Source: CAWBYL01 sp963793025 (GTDB lineage: Bacteria > Actinomycetota > Acidimicrobiia > Acidimicrobiales > Acidimicrobilacustridaceae). Taken from it: a stretch of DNA of 64,000 bases. The stretch is from positions 372,001 through 436,000 of the forward strand of contig CAWBYL010000002.1 of NCBI GenBank assembly GCA_963793025.1. The letters are read 5' to 3'. The translations under genes were made by a program, and so were the position numbers. The notes below the pieces were generated by a model. It was not told the DNA's origin and searched no databases. It was given only the letters and a program-made list of their open reading frames with translations. Below are positions 25,105 through 33,263 of this stretch, in pieces (position 1 is the first letter of the stretch; the number at the start of each line of letters is the position of its first letter).

Positions 25105-26433
25105 GTGCACTACCGGCGCAACACCGAGCTGGGCCTGATGCTGTTGGTGGTCGTCATCACCGCCGGTGCCTACGTGCTGGCCAGCCTCGGCTCGGCCGCC
25201 CAGCTCCCGGCCAACATCATCCCGTTCCTCGTCATCGTGCTCGGTCTGCTCCTCGGCGGTCACGTCGCCCTGCGGCGGCTGGCGCCCGAGGCCGATCCGA
25301 TCCTGTTCCCGATGGCGGCACTGCTCAACGGCATCGGCTACGTCGTCATCGCCGGTCTCCCCGACGGCCCGAGCTCCCCGTCGGGTGAGGTGCTCGCCCG
25401 GCAACAGTCGGTGTGGACCGCCATCGGGATCGCCGCCTTCGTGGCCACTCTCTGGTTCGTGCGCCGCCCGCAGTCCCTCCTGCGTTACCGCTACACCTTC
25501 GCCGCCCTCGGTCTCGGCCTGCTGCTCCTACCTCTCGTGCCCGGCCTGGGCACCGACCGGGGAAGCGGGAGCCGGATCTGGGTGTCCCTCGGTCCGATCA
25601 ACTTCCAGCCCGGCGAGGTGGCCAAGGTCCTCCTCGCCATCTTCTTCGCCGCCTACCTCGCCGACCAGCGCGAGGTCATCGCCACCAGCGTCTGGAAGGT
25701 GGGACCGCTTCGTCTGCCCGACCCCAAGTACCTCGGTCCGGTCCTGGTGGCGTGGGCCGTCACCGTGCTGGTCATGGTGTACCAGAAGGACCTCGGGTCC
25801 TCGCTGCTGTTCTTCGCCCTGTTCGTGGTGATGATCTGGGTCGCCACCGGGCGAGCGTCGTTCCTCGTCATCGGCGGGGGACTCTTCGCCACCGGCGCGT
25901 ACCTGGCGTGGCGGGCGTTCGGGCACGTGCAGGAGCGCGTCGACATCTGGATCGATCCGTGGAAGGACCCGCAGGGGAGCGGCTACCAGCTCGTCCAGGG
26001 TCTGTTCGCCATGGCCTTCGGCGGGATCACCGGCACCGGCCTGGGTCTCGGTAGTGACGTCTACATCCCGGCCAGCGAGAGCGACTTCATCTTCGCGGTC
26101 GTGTCCGAACAGCTCGGCCTCCTCGGCGGGGCTCTCGTGATCATGGCCTTCCTGCTCATGGTCGGCTCCGGCCTGCGCATCGCCGCCCGGGCCGACCACG
26201 CCTTCGACAAGCTCCTCGCCACCGGGCTCACCCTCCTGCTCGGCCTGCAGGCGTTCATCATCATCGCCGGTGTGACCCGACTTCTGCCGCTCACCGGGGT
26301 CACCCTCCCGTTCATGTCCTACGGGGGGTCCTCCCTCGTCGTGAACTACGTGCTCATCGCCCTCCTGTTGCGCATCAGCGACCAGAACGCCCGAGGGCGG
26401 GCCGGTCGCCGGGTCCAGGCGGCGACGGCGTGA
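25105..26433 (+). CDS. rodA: SEDS peptidoglycan glycosyltransferase RodA/FtsW
   Basis: A 442-residue polytopic membrane protein polymerising lipid II, paired with the class B PBP encoded next. About ten to twelve helices are visible. Conserved SEDS segments include PGEVAKVLLAIFFAAYLA, VMVYQKDLGSSLLFFALF (with the catalytic aspartate region QKDLGSS), GSGYQLVQGLFAMAFGG, AIVSEQLG-type FAVVSEQLGLLGG and LPFMSYGGSSLVVNY. In actinobacteria this copy lies beside pbpA and pknB, as here. The start is a GTG at 25105. Its stop overlaps the pbpA start (GTGA). Confidence 0.94.
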   Translation: MHYRRNTELGLMLLVVVITAGAYVLASLGSAAQLPANIIPFLVIVLGLLLGGHVALRRLAPEADPILFPMAALLNGIGYVVIAGLPDGPSSPSGEVLARQQSVWTAIGIAAFVATLWFVRRPQSLLRYRYTFAALGLGLLLLPLVPGLGTDRGSGSRIWVSLGPINFQPGEVAKVLLAIFFAAYLADQREVIATSVWKVGPLRLPDPKYLGPVLVAWAVTVLVMVYQKDLGSSLLFFALFVVMIWVATGRASFLVIGGGLFATGAYLAWRAFGHVQERVDIWIDPWKDPQGSGYQLVQGLFAMAFGGITGTGLGLGSDVYIPASESDFIFAVVSEQLGLLGGALVIMAFLLMVGSGLRIAARADHAFDKLLATGLTLLLGLQAFIIIAGVTRLLPLTGVTLPFMSYGGSSLVVNYVLIALLLRISDQNARGRAGRRVQAATA

Positions 26434-27908
26434 ACCGCAGCATCCGCCGCCTCGGCATCGGCATGGTCGTGCTCTATCTCGCCGTGTTCGCCAAGCTCAA
26501 CTGGATCCAGGTCGTCGACAAGCCGAGTCTCGACTCGGATCCGCTCAACACCGCCCAGGTCCGCCGTGACTTCAACCGGCCCCGGGGCTCGATCAGCACC
26601 GCCGACGGCGTGCTGATCGCCCAGAGCGTGCCCAACTCCGACGTGGAGTCGGAGTTCGGACGGGTGCGGCAGTACCCCGAGGGTGACCTGTTCGCCCAGT
26701 CCACGGGCTTCTTCTCGTTCCGCTACGGCGCCACGGGGCTCGAGCGGCAGTACTCGGCCGAGCTCCAGGGCACCACCTTCAACCAGCAGGTGCGGGGTTT
26801 CACCGACCTGCTCGTGGCGCGCGAGAACGTCGGCAACGTCACCGTCTCGCTCCGCAAGGACGTCCAGCAGGTGGCCCGGGACGAGCTCGGCGACCGCGAG
26901 GGCTCGGTGGTCGCCATCGATCCCCGCAGTGGCGAGCTGCTGGCCTTCTGGAGCTTCCCCTCCTATGACCCGAACCTGGTCAGCTCGGTCAACAGCGACA
27001 TCTCCGAAGCGGCGTGGACGCTCTACAACCAGGCGCCCGGGGCCCCGATGCGGGCCCACCAGTACCAGGACCGCTACTTCCCCGGGTCCACCTTCAAGGT
27101 GGTCACCGCCGGCATCGGCCTGCAGACCGGCAAGGTCACCAACGACGAGCCCCGCTACCCCTTCGCCACCAGCTACACCCCGCCCCAGACGAACCTGGCC
27201 ATCAGCAACTTCGGTGGCGAGGTGTGCGGCGGAACGCTCCCCGACATCCTGCGGGTGTCGTGCAACTCGGCCTTCGCCGAGATGGGCCAGGCGACCATCG
27301 GTCCCGCCGACATGCTGTCGGGCGCCGGGTCGTGGGGCTTCAACGCCGCCCCGCCGATCGACCTGCCGGATCCGGCCAAGTCGGTGTTCCCCACCGACGT
27401 GGGCAACAACCCGCCCAAGCTGGCCCAGGCCTCGATCGGGCAGAGCGACAACCAGGCCACCCCACTGCAGATGGCTCTCGTCGCCGCCGGGGTGGCCAAC
27501 GGGGGCACCATCATGAAGCCCCACCTGATGACCGAGATCCGCAACTCCCAGGGTCAGGTCATCGACGAGTACTCCAAGTCGGCGTGGCTGACGCCGATGA
27601 GCGCGGACATGGCCGAGATCCTGCGTCAGGACATGTTGGGCGTGGCCGCCCGGGGCACGGCCACCGGGCTGCAGATCCCCGGGTACGAGATCGGGGGCAA
27701 GACCGGCACCGCCCAGCTCGGCACCGAACCGCCCCGCAGCCACACCTGGATCATCGGTTTCGCCGGCCCTCCGGGCCAGCCGGCCACCGTGGCCGTGGCC
27801 GTGGTGGTCCTCGACCAGTCGGGCGGGAGCGAGGCCACCGGCGGCCGGGTGGCGGCCCCGATCGCCCGGGCCGTCATGCAGGCCGCCCTCACTGCGCAGG
27901 GGAACTGA
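26430..27908 (+). CDS. pbpA: Class B penicillin-binding protein PbpA
   Basis: A 492-residue peptidoglycan transpeptidase with one N-terminal membrane anchor (IGMVVLYLAVFAKLNWIQV). The N-terminal pedestal domain contains RDFNRPRGSIST and TGLERQYSAELQG. The transpeptidase domain has the acylated Ser220 in PGSTFK (lysine 223), SCN at 277-279 and KTG at 424-426. It works with RodA in septal or lateral wall synthesis and is beta-lactam sensitive. It resembles mycobacterial PbpA in length and position. Coupled to rodA by a four-base overlap; pknB follows 52 bases later with its own probable promoter. Confidence 0.95.
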   Translation: MNRSIRRLGIGMVVLYLAVFAKLNWIQVVDKPSLDSDPLNTAQVRRDFNRPRGSISTADGVLIAQSVPNSDVESEFGRVRQYPEGDLFAQSTGFFSFRYGATGLERQYSAELQGTTFNQQVRGFTDLLVARENVGNVTVSLRKDVQQVARDELGDREGSVVAIDPRSGELLAFWSFPSYDPNLVSSVNSDISEAAWTLYNQAPGAPMRAHQYQDRYFPGSTFKVVTAGIGLQTGKVTNDEPRYPFATSYTPPQTNLAISNFGGEVCGGTLPDILRVSCNSAFAEMGQATIGPADMLSGAGSWGFNAAPPIDLPDPAKSVFPTDVGNNPPKLAQASIGQSDNQATPLQMALVAAGVANGGTIMKPHLMTEIRNSQGQVIDEYSKSAWLTPMSADMAEILRQDMLGVAARGTATGLQIPGYEIGGKTGTAQLGTEPPRSHTWIIGFAGPPGQPATVAVAVVVLDQSGGSEATGGRVAAPIARAVMQAALTAQGN

Positions 27909-27945
27909 GCCCGGGCGGTGCTACGGGCGGGGCCCGGGCCCTCGG

Positions 27946-27951
27946 TAGTGT
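27946..27951 (+). promoter_or_regulatory. -10 box of pknB (leaderless type)
   Basis: TCGGTAGTGT with hexamer TAGTGT ends nine bases before the pknB ATG and no Shine-Dalgarno is present. It may give pknB expression separate from the upstream operon. Confidence 0.4.
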
Positions 27952-27960
27952 GGCCGCAGT

Positions 27961-29775
27961 ATGACCGACACCCCCGCCGGCCCGACCGTCTTCAACGATC
28001 GCTACGAGCTGCACCGCAAGCTCGCTCGCGGGGGAATGGCCGACGTGTACCTGGCCCGGGACCTCCTGCTCGACCGGCCGGTGGCGGTGAAGGTGCTCTT
28101 CGCCGAGCACGCCCGTGACGACGCCTTCGTGCAGCGCTTCCGTCGGGAGGCCCAGGCCGCCGCCAACCTCAACCACCCCAACATCGTGGCCGTCTACGAC
28201 TGGGGTCAGCAGTACGACACGTACTTCATCGTCATGGAGTACGTGGAGGGTCGGCCGCTCTCCGACATCATCCGCAGCGAGGGCCCGCTGCACCCGGACC
28301 GGGCCGCCGAGGTCACCGCCGACGTGGCCGCCGCCCTCGCCTTCGCCCATCGCAACGGCGTCGTGCACCGCGACGTCAAGCCCGGCAACATCCTGATCAC
28401 CCCCACCGGCCAGGTGAAGGTGGCCGACTTCGGGATCGCCCAGGCGTCCTCGGCCAGCGACGCCACCCTCAACCTCACCCAGGCTGGCGCGGTGATGGGG
28501 ACGGCCACCTACTTCTCGCCCGAACAGGCCCAAGGGCACAACGTCGACCCCCGCTCCGACCTGTACTCGCTCGGCTGCGTGCTCTACGAGATGATCGCGT
28601 CGCGTCCCCCGTTCGCCGGCGACACGCCGCTGGCCATCGCCTACAAGCACGTGCAGGAGGCGCCGGTCTCACCCCGAGAGGTGAACCCCAACGTGCCCCC
28701 GGCGCTGGCGGCCATCGACATGAAGCTGCTGGAGAAGGACCCGGCCGACCGCTACCCGTCGGCCGAGGACCTCCGGGGCGACCTGCGGCGGTTCCTCGAA
28801 GGCGGCCCCGTCCTGGCCCTCGGGGGTGCCGGCGTGGCCGCCGCGGGTCTGGTGGCCGGAGCCGCGGTCGCCGACGCCACCACCGCCGTCCCCGCGGCCG
28901 CCGTCGCCGGTGGCGTGGGCGGTCCGACCGGTCCTGTCGATCCCGTCACCGGCGGGGTCCCCTACATCCCTCCGCCGGAGGACAAGAAGCGGACCGGTCT
29001 CTACGTGGGCCTCCTCGTCCTCCTGCTGGTGTTGGTCGGCGCCATCTTGTTCATCCTGGGCGCCAACATCGGCAAGGCCACCCCCCAGGTGGCCGTGCCC
29101 GACGTCCAGAACCGCCCCGTCGCCGAGGCCACCGCCATGTTGGAGAGCAGCGGCTTCAAGGTCAACGCCACCTACCGGGTGAACGACAGCATCCCGGCCG
29201 ACGAGGTCTTCGACCAGAACCCGAAGCCCCAGACCAAGGTCGACGAGGGCTCCACCGTCGAGCTCATCGTCAGCCAGGGCAAGGGGGACGGCACCGTCCC
29301 GAACGTGGTGGGCAAGAGCCAGGCCGCGGCCGAGTCGCTGTTGCGCACCAACGGCTTCATCCCGGACCCGATCCAAGTGGAGAACGACATCGTCCCGAGC
29401 GGCATCGTGTTCTCCCAGGAGCCGGTGGGCGACACCCAGCTGGCCAAGGACTCGTCCGTCCGGATCACCGTCTCCAGTGGACCGACGCAGGTGACCGTCC
29501 CGAGCGTGGTCGGCCAGAGCGCCACGTCGGCGTCCAACCAGCTCGGCCAGCTCGGCTTCACCGTGCGGACGGTGCAGCAGTCGTCGACGACCGTGCCCGT
29601 GGGTGATGTCATCAGCACCGACCCCGGAGCGGGGACCCCGCTGCCGAAGGGCGCCACCGTCCAGATCGCGGTCTCCACCGGTCCGCCCCCGACGACGACG
29701 AGCACCACCACCACGACGACGCCGACCACCACGACGTCCTCGTCGAGCACGACGACCACGACCAAGGTGCCCTGA
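27961..29775 (+). CDS. pknB: Ser/Thr protein kinase PknB with PASTA domains
   Basis: A 604-residue receptor kinase. The kinase domain (12-275) has the glycine loop LARGGMADVYLAR, Lys44, HRDVKPGN with catalytic Asp138, DFG at 156-158 and activation-loop threonines (NLTQAGAVMGTATYF, 171-184). A juxtamembrane Ala/Val-rich segment precedes the membrane helix (LLVLLLVLVGAILFILG, about 350). Three extracellular PASTA repeats follow (VPDVQNRPVAEA, VPNVVGKSQAAA, VPSVVGQSATSA); these sense peptidoglycan fragments or lipid II in the family. The tail is Thr/Ser-rich. Mycobacterial PknB has four PASTA units and a neighbouring PknA; here there are three and no pknA. Confidence 0.95.
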   Translation: MTDTPAGPTVFNDRYELHRKLARGGMADVYLARDLLLDRPVAVKVLFAEHARDDAFVQRFRREAQAAANLNHPNIVAVYDWGQQYDTYFIVMEYVEGRPLSDIIRSEGPLHPDRAAEVTADVAAALAFAHRNGVVHRDVKPGNILITPTGQVKVADFGIAQASSASDATLNLTQAGAVMGTATYFSPEQAQGHNVDPRSDLYSLGCVLYEMIASRPPFAGDTPLAIAYKHVQEAPVSPREVNPNVPPALAAIDMKLLEKDPADRYPSAEDLRGDLRRFLEGGPVLALGGAGVAAAGLVAGAAVADATTAVPAAAVAGGVGGPTGPVDPVTGGVPYIPPPEDKKRTGLYVGLLVLLLVLVGAILFILGANIGKATPQVAVPDVQNRPVAEATAMLESSGFKVNATYRVNDSIPADEVFDQNPKPQTKVDEGSTVELIVSQGKGDGTVPNVVGKSQAAAESLLRTNGFIPDPIQVENDIVPSGIVFSQEPVGDTQLAKDSSVRITVSSGPTQVTVPSVVGQSATSASNQLGQLGFTVRTVQQSSTTVPVGDVISTDPGAGTPLPKGATVQIAVSTGPPPTTTSTTTTTTPTTTTSSSSTTTTTKVP

Positions 29776-29792
29776 GCCCACCCTCCCACCCG

Positions 29793-29840
29793 TTCTGGCC
29801 GACCTCGCTGACGTACGTACGTCGCCGATGTCAGCCAGAA
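29793..29840. terminator. Structured inverted repeat between convergent pknB and trpG
   Basis: TTCTGGC (29793-29799) pairs with GCCAGAA (29834-29840). Inside lie a CTGAC/GTCAG pair and the perfect palindrome GACGTACGTACGTC (29810-29823). It occupies most of the 87-bp gap between two converging genes. No U-tract is present. A bidirectional terminator is the simplest reading; the central palindrome could instead be a protein site. Confidence 0.5.
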
Positions 29841-29862
29841 GCGCAGGGGCGACGGTCCGGAC

Positions 29863-30444
29863 TCAGTGTCCGCAGCGCTCCAGGAAGTTGCCCACCAACT
29901 GGTGTCCACTGGCGGTGAGGATGGACTCGGGGTGGAACTGCACACCCTCGACGTCGAGCTCGCGGTGGCGAAGGCCCATGACCAGCCCATCGTCGGTGTG
30001 GGCCGTGATCTCGAGCACCTCGGGGACCGATTCCCGGTCGACCACCAGCGAGTGGTAGCGGGTGGCCTCGAACGGCTCCGGGAGCCCGGTGAAGACACCG
30101 GCGCCCCCGTGGTGGATGAGGGAGGTCTTGCCGTGCATGATCTGCGGGGCCCGCACCACGTCGCCGCCGTAGACCTGGCCGATGCACTGGTGGCCCAGGC
30201 ACACGCCGAACACCGGCACCTGACCCCCGAGGCGGGTGATCACCGCGTTGGAGAGCCCGGCATCTTCGGGGCGCCCCGGGCCCGGGCTGATGAGCACGCC
30301 GTCGGGCTCGAGCTCGACGATCTGGTCGACGGTGAGGGCGTCGCTGCGGTGCACGATCGGGTCGGCCCCCAACTCGCCCAGGTACTGGACCAGGTTGAAC
30401 ACGAACGAGTCGTAGTTGTCGAGCACGAGGATCCGGGCGGCCAT
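29863..30444 (-). CDS. trpG: Glutamine amidotransferase TrpG/PabA
   Basis: A 193-residue class I glutamine amidotransferase supplying ammonia for anthranilate or 4-amino-4-deoxychorismate synthesis. The fingerprint LDNYDSFVFNLVQYLGELG is followed by LISPGPGRPEDAG. The nucleophile is Cys82 in FGVCLGHQ, with His171 and Glu173 in VQFHPES. Only one PabA/TrpG is in the window and no synthase subunit is adjacent, so it may serve both pathways. The position between crgA and pknB matches mycobacteria (Rv0013). The ATG lies nine bases after TAACGT with no Shine-Dalgarno. Confidence 0.95.
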   Translation of the reverse strand: MAARILVLDNYDSFVFNLVQYLGELGADPIVHRSDALTVDQIVELEPDGVLISPGPGRPEDAGLSNAVITRLGGQVPVFGVCLGHQCIGQVYGGDVVRAPQIMHGKTSLIHHGGAGVFTGLPEPFEATRYHSLVVDRESVPEVLEITAHTDDGLVMGLRHRELDVEGVQFHPESILTASGHQLVGNFLERCGH

Positions 30445-30453
30445 GGAGGGTCG

Positions 30454-30459
30454 ACGTTA
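30454..30459 (-). promoter_or_regulatory. -10 box of trpG (leaderless type)
   Basis: On the minus strand GCGGTAACGT contains TAACGT ending nine bases before the trpG ATG. It is divergent from the crgA -10 box. Confidence 0.4.
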
Positions 30460-30504
30460 CCGCCCGGGGGGCGCGCCGCCGCCCGGGGTTTGCCCCCGGG
30501 CCGC

Positions 30505-30510
30505 TACTCT
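30505..30510 (+). promoter_or_regulatory. -10 box of crgA (leaderless type)
   Basis: TACTCT ends eight bases before the crgA ATG, without a Shine-Dalgarno. Just upstream is a strong hairpin, GCCCGGGG-TTTG-CCCCCGGGC (30481-30501), overlapping where a -35 would lie. Confidence 0.4.
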
Positions 30511-30518
30511 CGGCGGCG

Positions 30519-30842
30519 ATGGCTTCGAGCAAACGCCCCGCCTCCACCCGCCGCACCGGCGGGCGGGTCACGCCCAAGGGCGGCCCCACGCCGCGCAAGG
30601 ACGACCCCGATCACCGCCCCCCCGGCGCCTCAACCCGGTACACGCCGCCAGTGCCCCGATCGGCCAAGGTCAGCCCTCCGTGGCTCCCTGCGGTCATCCT
30701 CGGGCTGTTCCTGCTCGGTGTGGTCGTGATCTTCCTGCACTACGTCGACGTACTGCTCCCCGGTGCGGCCAGCAACTGGTGGCTGCTCGGTGGCCTCGGG
30801 TTCATCTTGGGCGGCATCGTCGCCGCCACCCAGTACCGCTGA
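30519..30842 (+). CDS. crgA: Cell division protein CrgA
   Basis: A 107-residue small membrane protein that in actinobacteria stabilises the divisome and recruits septal PBPs and FtsQ/FtsI. The first ~50 residues are basic and Pro-rich (TRRTGGRVTPKGGPTPRKDD). Two membrane helices follow: LPAVILGLFLLGVVVIFLHY and WWLLGGLGFILGGIVAATQYR, matching the two-helix CrgA fold. Its place next to trpG and pknB is the standard actinobacterial order. The N-terminal extension is longer than in mycobacteria. Confidence 0.92.
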   Translation: MASSKRPASTRRTGGRVTPKGGPTPRKDDPDHRPPGASTRYTPPVPRSAKVSPPWLPAVILGLFLLGVVVIFLHYVDVLLPGAASNWWLLGGLGFILGGIVAATQYR

Positions 30843-30866
30843 CCCGCTCCCGAGGCCGCGCCCCGC

Positions 30867-31469
30867 TCAGGCCGACGTGAGCCAGGGCTCGCGCAGATCC
30901 AACCACCGGTCGACAGCCATGGTCCGTTGGAACCGCTCGAAGTCGGCCCGGAGCTCGTCGGGCATCTCGGACTGCTCGGCCCGCCGGGCCTCCTCCATCG
31001 ACGTGAAGTAGGCGACCTCGGCGAAGCGGTCGTCGTCGAAGAAGGCGGTGATCGTCTCGATGAGGTCGGGGCGGGCGGTGCGCAGCACCTCGTCGGCGTC
31101 CTGTTGCAGCCGTCGGGCCTCGACCATGTCGGTCACGTGACCCTCCATGACCTGCACGAACCGGGCGCGGTCGGCGTCGCCGTGGCGCATCACCATCACT
31201 TCGGTGCTCTCGTGGAAGCGCACCGGTCCGTCGAAGCAGGCCTCGGTGTCGTCCCACCAGGCCCCCTGCTCGGGTCGGTCGCTGTTGCGGCGGGCGTCGG
31301 CCTCGGTGGCGAAGCGGGCGACCAGGATGCAGTCACCGGCGTCGGTGACACCCCCGGTAGAGCCCAGGTAGCCCACCGCACCGGGCTTGAGCTCCTCGTC
31401 CCAGCGGTCCATCTGACGGCGCAGACCGGCTCGATCGGCGACCTTCCCCTCCATGACCTGGACGAACAT
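30867..31469 (-). CDS. Two-domain ABM/ferredoxin-like protein
   Basis: A 200-residue cytoplasmic protein made of two similar halves. Each starts FVQVMEG-V-D (residues 2-12 and about 101-111) followed by a helix rich in Arg and Glu, then a strand such as ILVARFATEADARR or EVAYFTSMEEARRAE. This is the pattern of duplicated dimeric alpha+beta barrel (ABM/NIPSNAP-like) domains found in actinobacteria. No catalytic residues are evident and the function is unknown. ATG 31469 is strongly supported by GAGGGGAAGG just upstream. Confidence 0.75.
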   Translation of the reverse strand: MFVQVMEGKVADRAGLRRQMDRWDEELKPGAVGYLGSTGGVTDAGDCILVARFATEADARRNSDRPEQGAWWDDTEACFDGPVRFHESTEVMVMRHGDADRARFVQVMEGHVTDMVEARRLQQDADEVLRTARPDLIETITAFFDDDRFAEVAYFTSMEEARRAEQSEMPDELRADFERFQRTMAVDRWLDLREPWLTSA

Positions 31470-31588
31470 GGCCTTCCCCTCTCGTCGGTGGCGGGTTGGG
31501 TCCACCGTGCGCCTCCCGGCGGCGCTCGTCAACGACGGTGCGACCGGCGTTCGCGAGGGGTCTGGATCGTGGACGCCGGGTGGACCGC

Positions 31589-31608
31589 GAGTTACAGCCA
31601 CGTAACTC
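31589..31608. promoter_or_regulatory. Perfect 7-bp inverted repeat
   Basis: GAGTTAC-AGCCAC-GTAACTC, followed on the plus strand by a pyrimidine run. It lies 36 bases past the stop of the zinc-ribbon gene and 120 bases before the start of the two-domain protein (both minus strand). It could be a terminator of the first or an operator of the second. Confidence 0.4.
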
Positions 31609-31643
31609 TCCCCAACGCTGTCCCCAGCCTGTGGACGACCGGT

Positions 31644-31772
31644 TCAGAGGTCGGGGAGCGTCACCAGCGTCATCTCGTCCTGGCAGTGCCGAGGGGCCTC
31701 CGGGTCGGCGTCCGGCGCGATCGTCATGCGTAGCTCGGCACCGCAGATCTCGCAGCGGTAGCCGATCTTCAC
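31644..31772 (-). CDS. 42-residue zinc-ribbon-like protein
   Basis: A very short ORF starting with GTG. It encodes YRCEICGAELRM near the N-terminus and EAPRHCQDEM later, that is Cys-x2-Cys plus His-Cys, a plausible zinc ribbon. Its GTG overlaps the TGA of the upstream small membrane protein gene as GTGA, the same coupling used throughout this window, which is the main support for the call. Function unknown; it may bind nucleic acid or a partner of the membrane protein. It is below the length cut-off of many gene finders. Confidence 0.65.
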   Translation of the reverse strand: MKIGYRCEICGAELRMTIAPDADPEAPRHCQDEMTLVTLPDL

Positions 31773-31984
31773 CTTGCGCAGCTCGCCTGCGGGGGAGGCT
31801 CGGGGACGGGCCGGGCCAGGCCGCCGAGCATCATGATGCCTAGGCGCAGGATCACCCAGGCGGCGGCGGCGGCGACCACGACCGACACGACTCCGTAGCC
31901 GGCGATCAGGGCGATGGCCGCCCCCAGCACGACGAGCCCGTCCATGACGGGGTGCTTCACGATGCCGTCTCGGCTGCGCTTCAT
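31769..31984 (-). CDS. Small membrane protein with two helices
   Basis: A 71-residue protein. A short basic N-terminus (MKRSRDGIVKHPVMDG) leads into two closely spaced hydrophobic segments, LVVLGAAIALIAGYG and VVSVVVAAAAAWVILRLGIMMLGG. The tail is Pro-rich. The stop overlaps the start of the zinc-ribbon gene. I do not recognise the family and no function can be assigned. It lies downstream of the thiolase gene on the same strand (52-bp gap). Confidence 0.65.
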   Translation of the reverse strand: MKRSRDGIVKHPVMDGLVVLGAAIALIAGYGVVSVVVAAAAAWVILRLGIMMLGGLARPVPEPPPQASCAR

Positions 31985-32036
31985 CGCCCGCCAGCGTAGA
32001 GCGCCGAGGGTGGCTCTCCCACCGCGAACCGGGGGT

Positions 32037-33224
32037 TCAGCCGAGGCGTTCGACGATGGTGGCGTTGGCCGTCCCGCCCTCCTCGGCCGTGGTCTGCAGT
32101 CCCCACCGGCCGCCCGTGCGCTCGAGCTCGTTCACCAGCGTGGCCAGCATGCGAGCGCCGGACGCGCCGCCGGGGTGACCGAGAGCGATGGCGCCCCCGT
32201 TCACGTTCACCTTGGCCATGTCGGGGTGCAGGGAGCGCTCCCATGCCAGCACCGCCGACGCGAACCCCTCGTGGATCTCGATCAGGTCGATGTCGTCGAG
32301 GTCGAGCCCGGCCCGTTCCAGCACCCGTCGGGTGGCCGGGACGGTGGCGGCGGGAGCCTCCCGGGGGTCGACCCCGGCCAGGGCGAAGGCGTGGAACCGA
32401 GCCCGCGGCCGCAATCCGAGGTGCTCGGCGATGACGTCGCTGGTGACGAGGGCGGCCGCCGCACCGTCGGCGATGGGCGCCGCGTTTCCTGCCGTCACCA
32501 CGCCGTCGGGGGTGAGGGCCGGCCGGAGCCCGGCCAGGTCGGCTGCCGTGACGCCCTCACGGATCGCCTCGTCGTGCTGGAGCTCTCCGGCCGCCCGCCG
32601 GCCTCCTTGGCCCTCTGCGGCGCGCCGGATCACCGGGAGGGTCTCACCGGCGAAGCGTCCTTCGTCCCGGGCCCGGGCCGCCCGCTGCTGGGAACGGGCG
32701 GCGTAGGCGTCCAGGTCGTCACGAGTCAGCTCCCACCGCTCGGCGACCCTTTCCGCGGCGATGCCCAGTGGTATCAGTCCCCCGAGGGCGGCGAAGCGGG
32801 CCTCGACGCGCGGCCCGAAAGGAGTTCCCACCCCCTGTCCGAAGGTGGCGCCCTGGGGCACGACGCTCATGACCTCGACCCCGGCGGCGATGACGATGTC
32901 GTGGACTCCGGCCATGATCGCCTGGGCGGCGAAGGCGGCAGCCTGCTGAGACGATCCGCAGCGGCGGTCGATCGAGGTGGCCGGCACCGTGTCGGGGAAG
33001 CCGGCGGCGAGCACGGCGTTGCGGCCGACGTTGAAGCCCTGCGCCCCCACCTGGCTCTCGCACCCCATGACGACGTCGTCGACCAGGGCGGGGTCCACGT
33101 CGCTGCGCTCCACCAGCGCCCGCAGCACCTCACCGGCCAGGTCGACGGGGTGCCACCCGGAGAGCGAACCGTTCCCGCCACCGCACGGCGTGCGGATCAC
33201 GTCGACGATCACAGCTTGGGGCAC
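32037..33224 (-). CDS. Thiolase-family protein lacking the C-terminal cysteine
   Basis: A 395-residue thiolase fold protein. The acyl-accepting Cys89 is present in DRRCGSSQQA and the histidine of the GHP motif is at 350 (NGGAIALGHPGGASGAR). The second catalytic cysteine, normally in a C-x-GGG motif, is replaced: the matching stretch is QTTAEEGGTANATI with Ala380 in its place. The mycobacterial FadA-like consensus there is TMCEGGGQANATI. The protein may thus be impaired in Claisen condensation or cleavage, or use another chemistry. It stands alone, not beside the lipid genes, next to the cytochrome oxidase operon. Confidence 0.88.
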   Translation of the reverse strand: MPQAVIVDVIRTPCGGGNGSLSGWHPVDLAGEVLRALVERSDVDPALVDDVVMGCESQVGAQGFNVGRNAVLAAGFPDTVPATSIDRRCGSSQQAAAFAAQAIMAGVHDIVIAAGVEVMSVVPQGATFGQGVGTPFGPRVEARFAALGGLIPLGIAAERVAERWELTRDDLDAYAARSQQRAARARDEGRFAGETLPVIRRAAEGQGGRRAAGELQHDEAIREGVTAADLAGLRPALTPDGVVTAGNAAPIADGAAAALVTSDVIAEHLGLRPRARFHAFALAGVDPREAPAATVPATRRVLERAGLDLDDIDLIEIHEGFASAVLAWERSLHPDMAKVNVNGGAIALGHPGGASGARMLATLVNELERTGGRWGLQTTAEEGGTANATIVERLG

Positions 33225-33263
33225 AGGGATCTCCGGCAGTCGTCGGTCGGCGCGACCGGGCGT

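Noticed and set aside
31630..31640. DnaA-box-like TGTGGACGA, given that this locus is near oriC in mycobacteria
   Set aside because: Single site with a mismatch, no cluster, no dnaA/dnaN genes in the window.
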